NCBI RefSeq assembly: GCF_007049795.1
Contig: NZ_SCFY01000004.1
Span: forward strand, 186,001-250,000
DNA from: Ectopseudomonas mendocina
GTDB lineage: Bacteria; Pseudomonadota; Gammaproteobacteria; Pseudomonadales; Pseudomonadaceae
DNA: 64,000 nucleotides
Direction of reading: 5' to 3'
Under the pieces are notes generated by a model. It was not told the origin of the DNA, ran no database searches, and saw only the letters and a list, made by a program, of their open reading frames with translations. The position numbers and the translations under genes are program-made. This document shows, one piece after another, positions 53,257-64,000 of this stretch (positions are counted from its first letter, which is position 1; each line of letters starts with the position of its first letter).

Positions 53257-53949
53257 ATGTACAAGTCACTGTTCACTGCCTCACTGCTGGCCCTCGCCAT
53301 CGCTGCCCCTGTCGCCCAGGCACACCAGGCTGGCGACATCCTCATCCGCGCCGGCGCCATCACCGTCAACCCGGAGGCCGACTCCTCCAGCGTCAAGGTC
53401 GATCGCGGCGGCCTCGCCGGTGCCGACCTGGGCGGCAAAGCAACCATGAGCAGTGACACCCAGCTGGGTCTGAACTTCGCCTACATGCTCACCGACAATC
53501 TGGGCATCGAGTTGCTGGCGGCAACCCCGTTCGAGCATGACGTGAAGATCAAGGGCACCGTCCTAGGTGCAGCCAATGGCAAGCTGGGCAGCCTCAAGCA
53601 CCTGCCGCCGACCCTGAGTCTGGTGTACTACCCGCTGGACGCAAAGTCGGCCTTCCAGCCCTATGTCGGCGCCGGTATCAACTACACTTGGATTTTCGAC
53701 GAACACGTCGGTAGCGCTGCCAGCGCCAACGGCTTCGACAATTTCCGCGCGAAGAATTCCTGGGGCCTGGCCTGGCAGGTGGGTGCCGACTACATGCTGA
53801 CCGATAGCCTGATGCTCAACGCTCAGGTGCGCTACATCGACATCGACACCACCGCCTATGTCGACAACAACGCCCTCGGTGTGCGGGCCAAGGTTGACGT
53901 GGACGTAGACCCCTTCATCTACATGGTCGGCCTGGGTTACAAGTTCTGA
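53257..53949 (+). CDS. oprG: OmpW-family outer-membrane protein (OprG-like)
   Basis: This 230-residue protein has a signal peptide (SLFTASLLALAIAAPVAQA) followed by the OmpW N-terminus AGDILIRAGAITVNPEADSS and eight beta strands. It ends VDVDPFIYMVGLGYKF with a C-terminal phenylalanine. OmpW barrels open sideways to let small hydrophobic molecules into the outer membrane. CTGGAG precedes the ATG. It is divergent from the TonB2 cluster, and both share the 193-nt gap with Fur- and ANR-like sites. Confidence 0.93.
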   Translation: MYKSLFTASLLALAIAAPVAQAHQAGDILIRAGAITVNPEADSSSVKVDRGGLAGADLGGKATMSSDTQLGLNFAYMLTDNLGIELLAATPFEHDVKIKGTVLGAANGKLGSLKHLPPTLSLVYYPLDAKSAFQPYVGAGINYTWIFDEHVGSAASANGFDNFRAKNSWGLAWQVGADYMLTDSLMLNAQVRYIDIDTTAYVDNNALGVRAKVDVDVDPFIYMVGLGYKF

Positions 53950-53966
53950 TAAGCCTCGCAGAAATG

Positions 53967-53992
53967 AAAAAGCCGGCGCATGCCGGCTTTTT
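53967..53992. terminator. Bidirectional terminator after oprG
   Basis: AAAAAGCCGGC (53967-53977) and GCCGGCTTTTT (53982-53992) form a perfect stem with a GCAT loop and T-tracts on both strands, between oprG and the converging epimerase gene. Confidence 0.92.
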
Positions 53993-54004
53993 CATGAGCT
54001 CGAC

Positions 54005-54928
54005 TCACAAACCGAGCAGTTGGCGCAATCCTTCACGCAGCGGCGTCTGTTCCGGCATGCGGTAATGAGCCTGCAAGCGCGCATTGTCAGCACGCGAGTG
54101 GCGGATATCACCAGCACGGGCCGACAAATGCGTCACCTGCGGCAAGCCGCCACAAAGCGCGCCGATCTCCGCCAGCAATTGATTGAGGCTTACCGCCTGA
54201 CTCCACCCCACGTTGACCGGATCACTCACCACCTGATCGTTGAGCAGCGCCTGCATCAACAGCACAACCAGATCACCGACGTAGAAGAAATCTCGGGTCT
54301 GTTCGCCGTCGCCGAAGACGCTGATCGGCAGCCCCTGCTGCGCACGCTGGGTGAAGATGCTGATCACCCCGGAGTACGGCGAGGACGGGTCCTGGCGCGG
54401 GCCGAAGATATTGAAGAAACGAAACACCGCCGGTTCCAGGCCATGCTGGCGGCGGTAGAAATCCAGATACTGCTCGCTGGCCAGCTTGTCCGCCGCGTAG
54501 GGCGTCAAGGGAGCCTTGGCGGTTTCCTCAATGATCGCCACACCTTCGCCATTGTTGCCATAGACGGCAGCACTGGAGGCATAGACGACTCGCCGCACGC
54601 CATGCTGACGCATCGCCTCGCAGACATTGAGCGTACCGATGAAATTGCTCTGGTGAGTCGCCACCGGGTCATCGACTGAAGCCTGCACGGACGCCACCGC
54701 TGCCAAATGCACCACGGCGTCACAACCGGCCACGGCAAGCATGACCTGTTGCGCGTCGGCGACATCGCCCTCGATGAGCTGCAGGTTCGGATTATCCAGC
54801 GGCAGGTTGCCCCGCTTACCCATGGACAGATTGTCCAGCACGCGCACGTCGTGGCCGGCAGCCAGCAAGGCATCGACCAGGTGAGAGCCAATAAAGCCAG
54901 CGCCGCCTGTAACGAGAATTTCAGCCAT
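54005..54928 (-). CDS. NAD-dependent nucleotide-sugar epimerase/dehydratase
   Basis: This 307-residue extended short-chain dehydrogenase has the NAD motif LVTGGAGFIGSHL near the N-terminus, the catalytic Ser and YxxxK pattern (YASSAAVYG; YAADKLASEQY), and FNIFGPRQDPSSPYSGVI. The closest general type is UDP-glucose 4-epimerase/WbpP-like. The ATG at 54928 begins MAEILVTGG; an upstream extension is rejected. It overlaps the preceding gene by 8 nt. It may serve surface polysaccharide synthesis. Confidence 0.9.
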   Translation of the reverse strand: MAEILVTGGAGFIGSHLVDALLAAGHDVRVLDNLSMGKRGNLPLDNPNLQLIEGDVADAQQVMLAVAGCDAVVHLAAVASVQASVDDPVATHQSNFIGTLNVCEAMRQHGVRRVVYASSAAVYGNNGEGVAIIEETAKAPLTPYAADKLASEQYLDFYRRQHGLEPAVFRFFNIFGPRQDPSSPYSGVISIFTQRAQQGLPISVFGDGEQTRDFFYVGDLVVLLMQALLNDQVVSDPVNVGWSQAVSLNQLLAEIGALCGGLPQVTHLSARAGDIRHSRADNARLQAHYRMPEQTPLREGLRQLLGL

Positions 54929-55805
54929 GACGGTAATAACGATCCAAAAGCGCTGGCAGACCGGAGCGCCAGGCGCGCGGTTTGATGCCGAAGGTGTGAA
55001 GAATCTTCTTGCAGGCCAGTACGGCGTGTTGCGGTTCATCGGCTGCATCCGGGCGAGCAGCGTGCGCCTGCGGCGCGACGTCCTCGACCAGATTGCTGCG
55101 ATAGTGACGTGCCTCGCTGAGCACCGCCTGCCCCAGATTCAGCGATGTGCTGGTCTCGTGGCCACCGTAATGGTAGGTGCCCCACAGCGGCGACTCGCAA
55201 TCGAGCTGCTTGAGCACGGCCAGAATCACCCGCGCCGCATCGTCCACCGGGGTGGGATTACCGCGCCGGTCATCGGCTAGATAAAGGGCATCGTCGCGCT
55301 CGGCACGTAGTAGAAAGCGCCCCAGCAACCCTTCACGACTGTCATCGAGCAACCATCCAAAGCGCAGCAGCACATGACGCGGACAGATCGCCCGCACGCT
55401 CTGCTCCAGACGCCACAGCGCCTGGCCGCGCAGCCCGAGCGGGATCGGCTCTTCCTTCTCGCTATAAGCCGTGATTCGCGAACCATCGAAAACCCGATAG
55501 CTGGACGGCTGCAGCAAGACGATGGAGTGGTGCTGACACAGCTCGGCCAGGCGCTCCACGGCGCGTTCCTGCGTTTGCAGGCGCGACTCGGACACCGACT
55601 CGGCCTGAAACCAGTCGAAGTAGTAAGCCAGGTTGATCAGTGCATCCGGGCGGGTCTCGTCGAGCAGCTCAGTCAGGCTGGCGGCATCCCAACCGTCTTC
55701 CGGCGGACGAGGCGCGAGGAAGCCGATGTCTTCCTCGGCACCAAGACGGATCAGCGCTTGCCCCAGGGCACTACCGCCGCCCAGCAGCATCAGGCGCATT
55801 CGCAT
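54921..55805 (-). CDS. RmlD-like sugar-nucleotide reductase (extended SDR)
   Basis: This 294-residue protein has an N-terminal Rossmann pattern (LMLLGGGSALGQALIRLG), TRPDALINLAYYFDWFQAES and a DDSREGLLGRFLLRAERDD region, resembling the RmlD/NAD-dependent epimerase family. The usual YxxxK is not obvious, so catalytic activity is uncertain. Two start codons (55805, 55799) are possible and neither has a clear ribosome site. It overlaps the epimerase gene by 8 nt. Confidence 0.78.
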   Translation of the reverse strand: MRMRLMLLGGGSALGQALIRLGAEEDIGFLAPRPPEDGWDAASLTELLDETRPDALINLAYYFDWFQAESVSESRLQTQERAVERLAELCQHHSIVLLQPSSYRVFDGSRITAYSEKEEPIPLGLRGQALWRLEQSVRAICPRHVLLRFGWLLDDSREGLLGRFLLRAERDDALYLADDRRGNPTPVDDAARVILAVLKQLDCESPLWGTYHYGGHETSTSLNLGQAVLSEARHYRSNLVEDVAPQAHAARPDAADEPQHAVLACKKILHTFGIKPRAWRSGLPALLDRYYRHG

Positions 55806-55824
55806 AGGCTAGAGCCCGATCAGA

Positions 55825-56316
55825 TCAGAACGGGATATCGTCATCGAAGCTGTCGTAGTCAGGCGCTGGCTGGGCCTGCTGCGGAGCAGGACGCTCCTGA
55901 CGCGGAGCCTGCTGCGGCTCACGCTGCGGGGCCGGACGCGATTGACGCGGAGCGCCACCTTCATCACCGCTCGGACGACCGCCCAACAGCTGCATGGTGC
56001 CCTGCATGTCGACGATGATCTCGGTGGTGTAGCGCTTGATGCCGTCCTTTTCCCACTCGCGGGTCTGCAGCTTGCCTTCGATGTACACCTGCGAACCCTT
56101 ACGCAGGTACTCGCCGGCGATCTCGGCAACCTTGCCGAACAGCGCAACACGGTGCCACTCGGTCTTCTCGACCTTCTGCCCGGTCTGTTTGTCGGTCCAC
56201 TGCTCGCTGGTGGCCAGGCTCAGGTTGGTCACTGCGTTGCCGCTGGGCAGGTAGCGTGTTTCCGGGTCCTGGCCGCAGGTGCCGACCAGAATGACTTTGT
56301 TAACCCCACGGGCCAT
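55825..56316 (-). CDS. ssb: Single-stranded DNA-binding protein
   Basis: This 163-residue protein has an N-terminal OB fold ([51 protein letters not shown]), a Gln/Pro/Arg-rich linker, and the acidic tip DSFDDDIPF that binds partner proteins. AGGAG precedes the ATG. The order MFS-ssb with uvrA divergent is typical of Pseudomonas. Confidence 0.97.
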   Translation of the reverse strand: MARGVNKVILVGTCGQDPETRYLPSGNAVTNLSLATSEQWTDKQTGQKVEKTEWHRVALFGKVAEIAGEYLRKGSQVYIEGKLQTREWEKDGIKRYTTEIIVDMQGTMQLLGGRPSGDEGGAPRQSRPAPQREPQQAPRQERPAPQQAQPAPDYDSFDDDIPF

Positions 56317-56334
56317 AACGTTCTCCTAGACTCC

Positions 56335-57720
56335 TCACGCCCCGGGCGCCGATGCGATCAGGCGCTCGATTGACGTGCGATCCACTTGTTGGGTATCGAC
56401 TTTAATGTAGATGGCCGCTTCATCGACCACCACTACGGCGTCCGCCACTCCCGGCGTCGCCCTGAGGCGTTCGACCAGTCCGACATCGGCCAGTGCCGCA
56501 ACATCGAGCGGCAGGCGCAAACTGGTGACATACGGCGGTTCGCGCATAGTAACAGCAATAGCCAGCCAAATTGCACAGAGCACGGCACAGCCGATGAACA
56601 CAGCGTTCAGGCCAACGTGCTGGTACAACCAGCCACCGAGAATGCCGCCCAGCGCTGCGCCAAGGAACTGGCTGGTGGAATAGACACCCATCGCCGTGCC
56701 CTTGCCACCGGCCGGCGCCACCTTGCTGACCAGCGACGGCAGCGAGGCTTCGAGCAGGTTGAAGGCCGTGAAGAACACCACGATCCCCAGCACCAGCGCG
56801 CGCAGGCTGCTGCCGAAGAAGGCGAAGTAGAGCTCACAGGCCAGCAATACGCTGACGGCACCGAGCAGCACGCGCTTCATCTGGCGTTTTTTCTCGCCAT
56901 AGATGATGAACGGCACCATGCCGAAGAAGCCGATCAACAGCGCGGTGAGATAGACCCACCAGTGCTCCTCCTTGACCAGCCCGCCCTGCTCCACCAGCGC
57001 CAGCGGCAGCGCGACGAAGCTGGCCATGAGCACCGCATGCAGGGCCAGGATGGCGAAGTCCAGGCGCAGCAGGTCGACGTGTTTGAGCGTCGGCCACAAG
57101 GCCTGTGCTGCCACGCCAGACTCTCGGTGCTGCAGTGGGCCGGCATCCTTCGGCACGATACCGGCGACGATCAGGATACCAAGCAGCGCCATCGCCCCGG
57201 TGGCCCAGAATAGCCCGGACAGGCCGAAGGCACGGGTCAGCAGCGGGCCAACCACCATGGCCACGGCGAACGACAGGCCGATGCTCATGCCGATCATGGC
57301 CATGGCCTTGGTGCGGTGCTGCTCGCGGGTCAGATCCGACAGCAGCGCCATCACCGCCGCAGAAATCGCGCCAGCGCCCTGCAGCACGCGCCCGGCGATC
57401 ACACCCCAGATCGAATCGGCATTGGCCGCCAGCACGCTGCCGGCGGCGAAAATCAGCAGACCGGCATAGATCACCGGGCGGCGGCCGATACGGTCGCTGA
57501 TGATGCCAAAGGGAATCTGCAGCACGGCCTGGGTCAGGCCATAGGCACCGATAGCCAGACCAATCAGCGCCGGGGTACTGCCAGCCAGATCCATGCCATA
57601 GGTGGCCAGCACCGGCAGCACCATGAACATGCCCAGCATACGAAACGCGAACACCATGGCCAGGCCACCGGCCGCGCGGGCCTCGCCACGGCTCATGCGC
57701 TCACTGTGCGGATCGTGCAT
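56335..57720 (-). CDS. Major facilitator superfamily transporter
   Basis: This 461-residue protein has twelve predicted helices and MFS signatures (GLAIGAYGLTQAVLQIPFGIISDRIGRRPVIYAG between helices 2 and 3; LLEASLPSLVSKVAP). A short ferredoxin-like C-terminal tail (RLRATPGVADAVVVVDEAAIYIKVDTQQVD) is typical of the copy next to ssb in Pseudomonas. The ATG at 57720 (MHDPHSERMSRGEARA) is preferred; an upstream in-frame codon at 57777 has no support. The substrate is unknown. Confidence 0.92.
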   Translation of the reverse strand: MHDPHSERMSRGEARAAGGLAMVFAFRMLGMFMVLPVLATYGMDLAGSTPALIGLAIGAYGLTQAVLQIPFGIISDRIGRRPVIYAGLLIFAAGSVLAANADSIWGVIAGRVLQGAGAISAAVMALLSDLTREQHRTKAMAMIGMSIGLSFAVAMVVGPLLTRAFGLSGLFWATGAMALLGILIVAGIVPKDAGPLQHRESGVAAQALWPTLKHVDLLRLDFAILALHAVLMASFVALPLALVEQGGLVKEEHWWVYLTALLIGFFGMVPFIIYGEKKRQMKRVLLGAVSVLLACELYFAFFGSSLRALVLGIVVFFTAFNLLEASLPSLVSKVAPAGGKGTAMGVYSTSQFLGAALGGILGGWLYQHVGLNAVFIGCAVLCAIWLAIAVTMREPPYVTSLRLPLDVAALADVGLVERLRATPGVADAVVVVDEAAIYIKVDTQQVDRTSIERLIASAPGA

Positions 57721-57851
57721 CGAATACACCCTGAGGAAATCGGTCGGCGATTCTAGCAGCCGCCGTCGTTTCGGCACAGGCGCACACTTTGCCGCAGGGC
57801 ACCGCCTCCCCCTATACTCGTCCGTTTTCCGCCCGCCCAGCGAGGCCGTTG

Positions 57852-57995
57852 TAGGGAGCCTGTAAAAGCGTTAGCGAGGCAGCTAGCGCAAGGCGAAAGT
57901 AGGCGAAGAAGCGCAGTTTACGAGCTGTAAATGAGCATTCTGAGCCAGCTTTCAACGCAGCGCTTGCAACGCAGATAGCTTTTAGAGGTTCCCTA
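57852..57995 (+). mobile_element. MITE-like element abutting the uvrA start codon
   Basis: The 144-bp element is bounded by 18-bp terminal inverted repeats: TAGGGAGCCTGTAAAAGC (57852-57869) and the complement of TAGGGAACCTCTAAAAGC (57978-57995), 16 of 18 matching. Both ends start with TA. A central hairpin (TTTAC/GTAAA, 57917-57931) lies in a segment shared with the thiL leader element. It has no ORF. The right end supplies AGAGG (57984-57988) as the uvrA Shine-Dalgarno and stops 1 nt before the uvrA GTG. Confidence 0.68.
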
Positions 57996-57996
57996 A

Positions 57997-60831
<2,835 letters not shown>

Positions 60832-60837
60832 AACGAA

Positions 60838-60861
60838 AGAGCCCCGCACATTCGGGGCTCT
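60838..60861 (+). terminator. Terminator between uvrA and ftnA
   Basis: AGAGCCCCG (60838-60846) pairs with CGGGGCTCT (60853-60861) around a 6-nt loop, followed by TCCTTT. It ends uvrA and, with A residues at its left side, could also act on the converging ferritin gene. Confidence 0.82.
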
Positions 60862-60878
60862 TCCTTTGGCAAGTCAGC

Positions 60879-61343
60879 TTACATCTGGCTTTGCAGGTAC
60901 TTCTCCAGCCCCAGCTTGTCGATTAGATGCAGCTGAATCTCCAGCCAATAGGCGTGGTCTTCCTCGGTATCCTTGAGCTGTGCCAGGAGGATGTCGCGAG
61001 TCTGGTAATCCTGGTGCTTCTCGCACAGTTCGATACCCTTGCTCAGGGCCGCGCGCACTTCGTACTCCAGCGCCAGATCCAGCTTCAGCGCCTCAGGCAC
61101 GGTCTGCCCGAAGGAGAAGGCGTTGGGCACCATATCCGGTACACCCTCGAGGAAGATGATGCGCTTGAGCAACGCATCGGCGTGCTGGGTTTCCTCTTCC
61201 ATCTCGTGGTTGATGCGCTCGTAAAGCTTGCTGAAGCCCCAGTCCTCATACAGCCGCGAATGGATGAAATACTGGTCACGAGCGGCCAGCTCACCTTTGA
61301 GCAGATGCTTGAGATAGTCGACGACTTCGGTATGGCCTTTCAT
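60879..61343 (-). CDS. ftnA: Bacterioferritin-like ferritin lacking the haem methionine
   Basis: This 154-residue four-helix iron-storage protein has ferroxidase ligands at E18, E51 and H54, with E and H in the later helices ([17 protein letters not shown]). The methionine at position 52 that binds haem in BfrB is threonine here ([10 protein letters not shown]). This matches the P. aeruginosa protein first named BfrA and later FtnA. The ATG at 61343 is chosen by AAGGA upstream and the [11 protein letters not shown] start. It neighbours katG, linking iron storage with peroxide defence. Confidence 0.92.
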   Translation of the reverse strand: MKGHTEVVDYLKHLLKGELAARDQYFIHSRLYEDWGFSKLYERINHEMEEETQHADALLKRIIFLEGVPDMVPNAFSFGQTVPEALKLDLALEYEVRAALSKGIELCEKHQDYQTRDILLAQLKDTEEDHAYWLEIQLHLIDKLGLEKYLQSQM

Positions 61344-61463
61344 GCCGGGCATTCCTTGTAACATTCATGAACAAGTGGCAATGCTCCGCCTGACGCGGGG
61401 TTCGGTCAAGCAAAAGCACAACGCCTCCACGAGGGAGGCGTTGCGTTACCGCTCAGTGAAGCG

Positions 61464-63587
61464 TCAGGCCAGATCGAAACGATCCAGGTTCATCACCTTG
61501 GTCCAGGCCGCGACGAAGTCCTTGATGAACTTCTGCTGGCCGCCGTCCTGGGCATACACCTCGGCATAGGCGCGCAGCAGCGAGTTGGAACCGAACACCA
61601 GGTCGGCACGGCTGGCCGTGTACTTCTTCGCCCCGGTCTTGCGCTCCAGCACATCGAAGCCCGCGCCACTGGGTTTCCACTCCAGGCCCATGCTCAGCAC
61701 ATTGACGAAGAAGTCATTGCTCAGCACGCCCACCTTGTCGGTGAACACACCCCGCAGGCTGCCATCCCAGTTGGCGCCCAGCACACGCAGGCCACCGAGC
61801 AGCGCGGTCATCTCCGGCGCGGTCAGCGTCAGCTGCTGAGCCTTGTCGATCAGCAGCACCTCGTCGCCGATATCGACACCATCGGCCTTCCAGTTACGGA
61901 AGCCATCGGCCGGGCCACGCAGGTATTCAACGCTGTGCACGTCGGTCTGCTCCTGCGAGGCATCGACGCGACCAGCGGCGAACGGCACCTCGATCGACGT
62001 ACCGGCAGCACTGGCGGCCTGCTCGACGCCGAGATTACCGGCCAGGACGATCAGGTCGGCCAGAGACAGGCGAGTCGAAGCCTGGATGCCCTCGATCTTG
62101 GCCAGCGCGGCAACCGCGATCTTGTTCACCGCCCAGCCGCGCTGCGGTTGCAGCGCCAGGCGCGCACCGTTGGCACCGCCGCGCTTGTCGCCGCCCCGGA
62201 AGGTGGCCGCCGAGGCCCAAGCCAGGGAAACCAGTTCGGATACGCTCAGGCCCAGCGCCGCGATCTTCGCTTTGGCATCGGCGATGTCGGCAGCGGACGG
62301 CAGCGGGCCGGCTGGCGGCAGCGGGTCTTGCCAGATCAGGTCTTCCTTCGGCACTTCCGGGCCGAGGTAACGAGCCTTCGGCCCCATGTCGCGGTGGGTC
62401 AGCTTGAACCAAGCGCGGGCGAAGGCTTCGCTGAACGCCTGCGGGTCGTTGAGGAAACGCCGCGAGATTTTCTCGAAGGCCGGATCGAAACGCAGGGTCA
62501 GGTCGGTGGTGAGCATGGTCGGCTTGTGCTTGACCGCCGGATCGAAAGGATCGGGCATGATCTCCGGGGCATCCTTGGCCACCCACTGGATCGCGCCGGC
62601 GGGCGACCTGACTTGCTCCCATTCGTACTGGAACAGGTTCTCGAAGAAGTAGTTGCTCCACTGGGTCGGCGTTTGCGTCCAGGTGACTTCGATCCCCGAG
62701 GTGATGGCGTCCTTACCCTTGCCACTGCCATGGCCGCTGAACCAGCCCAGGCCCTGCTGCTCGATGGGAGCGGCTTCCGGGTCGGGGCCGATCTTGTCGC
62801 CCGGCACCGCGCCGTGCGTCTTGCCCAGGGTGTGACCACCGGCGATCAGGGCGACGATTTCCTCGTCGTCCATCGCCATGTTGCCGAAGGTGGCACGGAT
62901 GAACGGCGCCGCCGACAGCGGATCGCCACTGGCTTCCGGGCCTTCCGGGTTGACGTAGATCAGGCCCATTTCGGTGGCCGACAGCGGGCTGTCTTTCAGC
63001 GCCTCGCTACGACGGTGCTTGAGCCATTCCTTTTCCGTGCCCCAGTTGACGTCGTTATCCGGCTCCCAGGTGTCCGCGCGCCCGGCAGCGAAGCCGAAGG
63101 TACGGAAACCCGAAGACTCCAGGGCAACGTTGCCGGCCAGCATGAACAGGTCGGCCCAGCTGATCTTCTGTCCATACTTCTGCTTCACCGGCCACAGCAG
63201 GCGACGAGCCTTGTCCAGGTTGGCGTTGTCCGGCCAGGCGCCCAGCGGCGCAAAACGCTGCTGACCACGACCCGCACCACCCCGGCCATCGACCAGACGG
63301 TACGTGCCGGCGCCATGCCAGGCCATGCGGATGAACAGACCGACGTAGCTGCCCCAGTCGGCCGGCCACCAGTCCTGCGAATCGGTGAGTACCTTGCGGA
63401 TGTCGCCCTTGAGGGCGGAATAGTCGATCTTCTTAAATTCGTCGGCGTAGTTGAATGTCTCGCCCAGCGGGTTGGAGCGCTCGGAATGCTGGTTCAGCAG
63501 ATCCACACGCAACTGATTCGGCCACCAATCCAGATTGGTCGTCCCCTGGCCTGCGACATGAAACGGGCATTTACCTGTGTTCGACAT
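61464..63587 (-). CDS. katG: Catalase-peroxidase
   Basis: This 707-residue haem enzyme has two peroxidase-like halves. The catalytic segment [12 protein letters not shown], the tyrosine context [11 protein letters not shown] and the proximal-side [17 protein letters not shown] are intact. These hold the Trp and Tyr, and probably the Met, of the family cross-link. It removes hydrogen peroxide. AGGAGAG precedes the ATG at 63587 ([11 protein letters not shown]); a 24-residue upstream extension is rejected. In P. aeruginosa the monofunctional catalase katA sits here, next to the ferritin gene and rplQ. Confidence 0.96.
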   Translation of the reverse strand: MSNTGKCPFHVAGQGTTNLDWWPNQLRVDLLNQHSERSNPLGETFNYADEFKKIDYSALKGDIRKVLTDSQDWWPADWGSYVGLFIRMAWHGAGTYRLVDGRGGAGRGQQRFAPLGAWPDNANLDKARRLLWPVKQKYGQKISWADLFMLAGNVALESSGFRTFGFAAGRADTWEPDNDVNWGTEKEWLKHRRSEALKDSPLSATEMGLIYVNPEGPEASGDPLSAAPFIRATFGNMAMDDEEIVALIAGGHTLGKTHGAVPGDKIGPDPEAAPIEQQGLGWFSGHGSGKGKDAITSGIEVTWTQTPTQWSNYFFENLFQYEWEQVRSPAGAIQWVAKDAPEIMPDPFDPAVKHKPTMLTTDLTLRFDPAFEKISRRFLNDPQAFSEAFARAWFKLTHRDMGPKARYLGPEVPKEDLIWQDPLPPAGPLPSAADIADAKAKIAALGLSVSELVSLAWASAATFRGGDKRGGANGARLALQPQRGWAVNKIAVAALAKIEGIQASTRLSLADLIVLAGNLGVEQAASAAGTSIEVPFAAGRVDASQEQTDVHSVEYLRGPADGFRNWKADGVDIGDEVLLIDKAQQLTLTAPEMTALLGGLRVLGANWDGSLRGVFTDKVGVLSNDFFVNVLSMGLEWKPSGAGFDVLERKTGAKKYTASRADLVFGSNSLLRAYAEVYAQDGGQQKFIKDFVAAWTKVMNLDRFDLA

Positions 63588-63780
63588 GCTTCTCTCCTTC
63601 TCCTCATCGTGTCGGTTCCAATGGCTGTGGCCGACAATGAAAGGAGAGTAGTCCTGCACTTACGAAAGAGCCAATATATGAAACACAACGACAAGATAGT
63701 CATTTTCTTTCGATAGACGCCCGGACGCGTCCAAACCGAGCACCACCGCAACAGGAGAAAAGCCAGGATTTTTCCGCCGC
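63588..63780. other. katG promoter region
   Basis: These 193 nt upstream of katG contain its Shine-Dalgarno and an AT-rich stretch (about 63660-63715). ATAG half-sites occur near 63696 and 63711, but their spacing does not give a convincing OxyR site. No gene is present. Confidence 0.4.
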
Positions 63781-63815
63781 AAAAACAAACGCCCCAACAC
63801 TGTTGGGGCGTTTGT
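63781..63815 (-). terminator. Terminator of the ribosomal-protein operon (after rplQ)
   Basis: Arms 63785-63799 and 63801-63815 are perfect 15-bp complements. On the minus strand the stem runs into T residues (A residues at 63781-63785 on the plus strand). It stands 61 nt after the rplQ stop. Confidence 0.88.
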
Positions 63816-63875
63816 CGTTGCCTTGACCTGAACTGGCTGCTTGACGCAAGCCGGCTCGGCGTAGGGAACAGAGAC

Positions 63876-64000
63876 TTACTCGGCAGCTTCTACCGAACCG
63901 CCGACCGGACGGTCGACCAGTTCAACGTAAGCCATCGGAGCATTGTCACCAGCGCGGAAACCGCACTTGAGGATGCGCAGGTAGCCGCCGTTACGGGTGG
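63876..64000 (-). CDS. rplQ: 50S ribosomal protein L17, C-terminal part
   Basis: The minus-strand frame entering from the right edge reads ...[32 protein letters not shown]... and ends in AAE at TAA 63878-63876. This is the C-terminus of L17, normally the last gene of the alpha operon. The N-terminal two thirds lie outside the window. Confidence 0.95.

Noticed and set aside
61935-63716. 593-codon frame antisense to katG
   Set aside because: It is a shadow of the katG codon pattern; it lacks motifs and a start signal.
63690-63716. Possible OxyR site upstream of katG
   Set aside because: Only two ATAG half-sites with wrong spacing are present; the four-element OxyR pattern is not met.

Overview
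This 64-kb, GC-rich window comes from a Pseudomonas-type gammaproteobacterium. The gene orders xseB-ispA-dxs, ribA...pgpA-thiL-nusB-ribH-ribBX-ribE-ribD-nrdR and ssb-MFS-uvrA-ftnA-(catalase)-rplQ are all typical of Pseudomonas, and Pseudomonas-style extragenic palindromes are scattered throughout. A P. mendocina/pseudoalcaligenes-like species is my guess; no rRNA is present to settle it. I saw no tRNA, rRNA, CRISPR array, insertion sequence with transposase, or prophage.

Region 1 (1-22156) is a near-complete aromatic-acid island for 4-hydroxybenzoate and protocatechuate. It has pobR/pobA (4-hydroxybenzoate to protocatechuate), a three-part TRAP transporter, an OprD-type porin, a chemoreceptor, a flavoprotein of unknown role, pcaCDBFJI with regulator pcaR, and pcaHG with regulator pcaQ. 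Downstream of pcaHG are a ZapE-type ATPase and an AEC permease, each overlapping or nearly touching the gene before it. All catalytic steps from 4-hydroxybenzoate to acetyl-CoA and succinyl-CoA are encoded. The usual MFS carrier (PcaK/PcaT) is absent. A PcaR-like operator in front of the TRAP genes suggests the TRAP system replaces it.

Region 2 (22302-29816) holds a TSUP permease, xseB-ispA, a 1,090-residue single-chain biotin-dependent acyl-CoA carboxylase, and dxs. The carboxylase separates ispA from dxs, which are adjacent in many relatives.

Region 3 (29866-41923) covers cofactors. A cobalamin riboswitch precedes btuB. The minus-strand genes are ribA, a membrane protein and a BtuF-like protein; pgpA, thiL, nusB, ribH, a RibB with a degenerate GTP-cyclohydrolase domain (RibBX), riboflavin synthase behind an FMN riboswitch with a short overlapping leader ORF, ribD and nrdR.

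Region 4 (42067-53949) covers envelope and metal functions. It has a small lipoprotein, a methyltransferase, a thioredoxin-TPR chaperone, a Zur-box-preceded His-rich protein/ABC transporter/DUF3299 operon, and a TonB2-like cluster (DUF3450-TtpC-ExbB-ExbD-TonB-TPR) with a Fur-like box. An OmpW/OprG porin with an ANR/FNR-like box is divergent from that cluster.

Region 5 (54005-64000) has two sugar-nucleotide epimerase/reductase-like genes, ssb, an MFS transporter, uvrA, a bacterioferritin-like ferritin, katG and the end of rplQ.

The most unusual signals are: (i) a PcaR-like site before the TRAP operon; (ii) a 144-bp MITE-like element with 18-bp terminal inverted repeats abutting the uvrA start codon, and a diverged relative in the thiL leader whose central hairpin keeps its pairing although its sequence changes; (iii) the leader ORF and Shine-Dalgarno hairpin after the FMN riboswitch; (iv) the zapE-like gene chained to pcaHG; (v) the carboxylase lodged in the isoprenoid operon.
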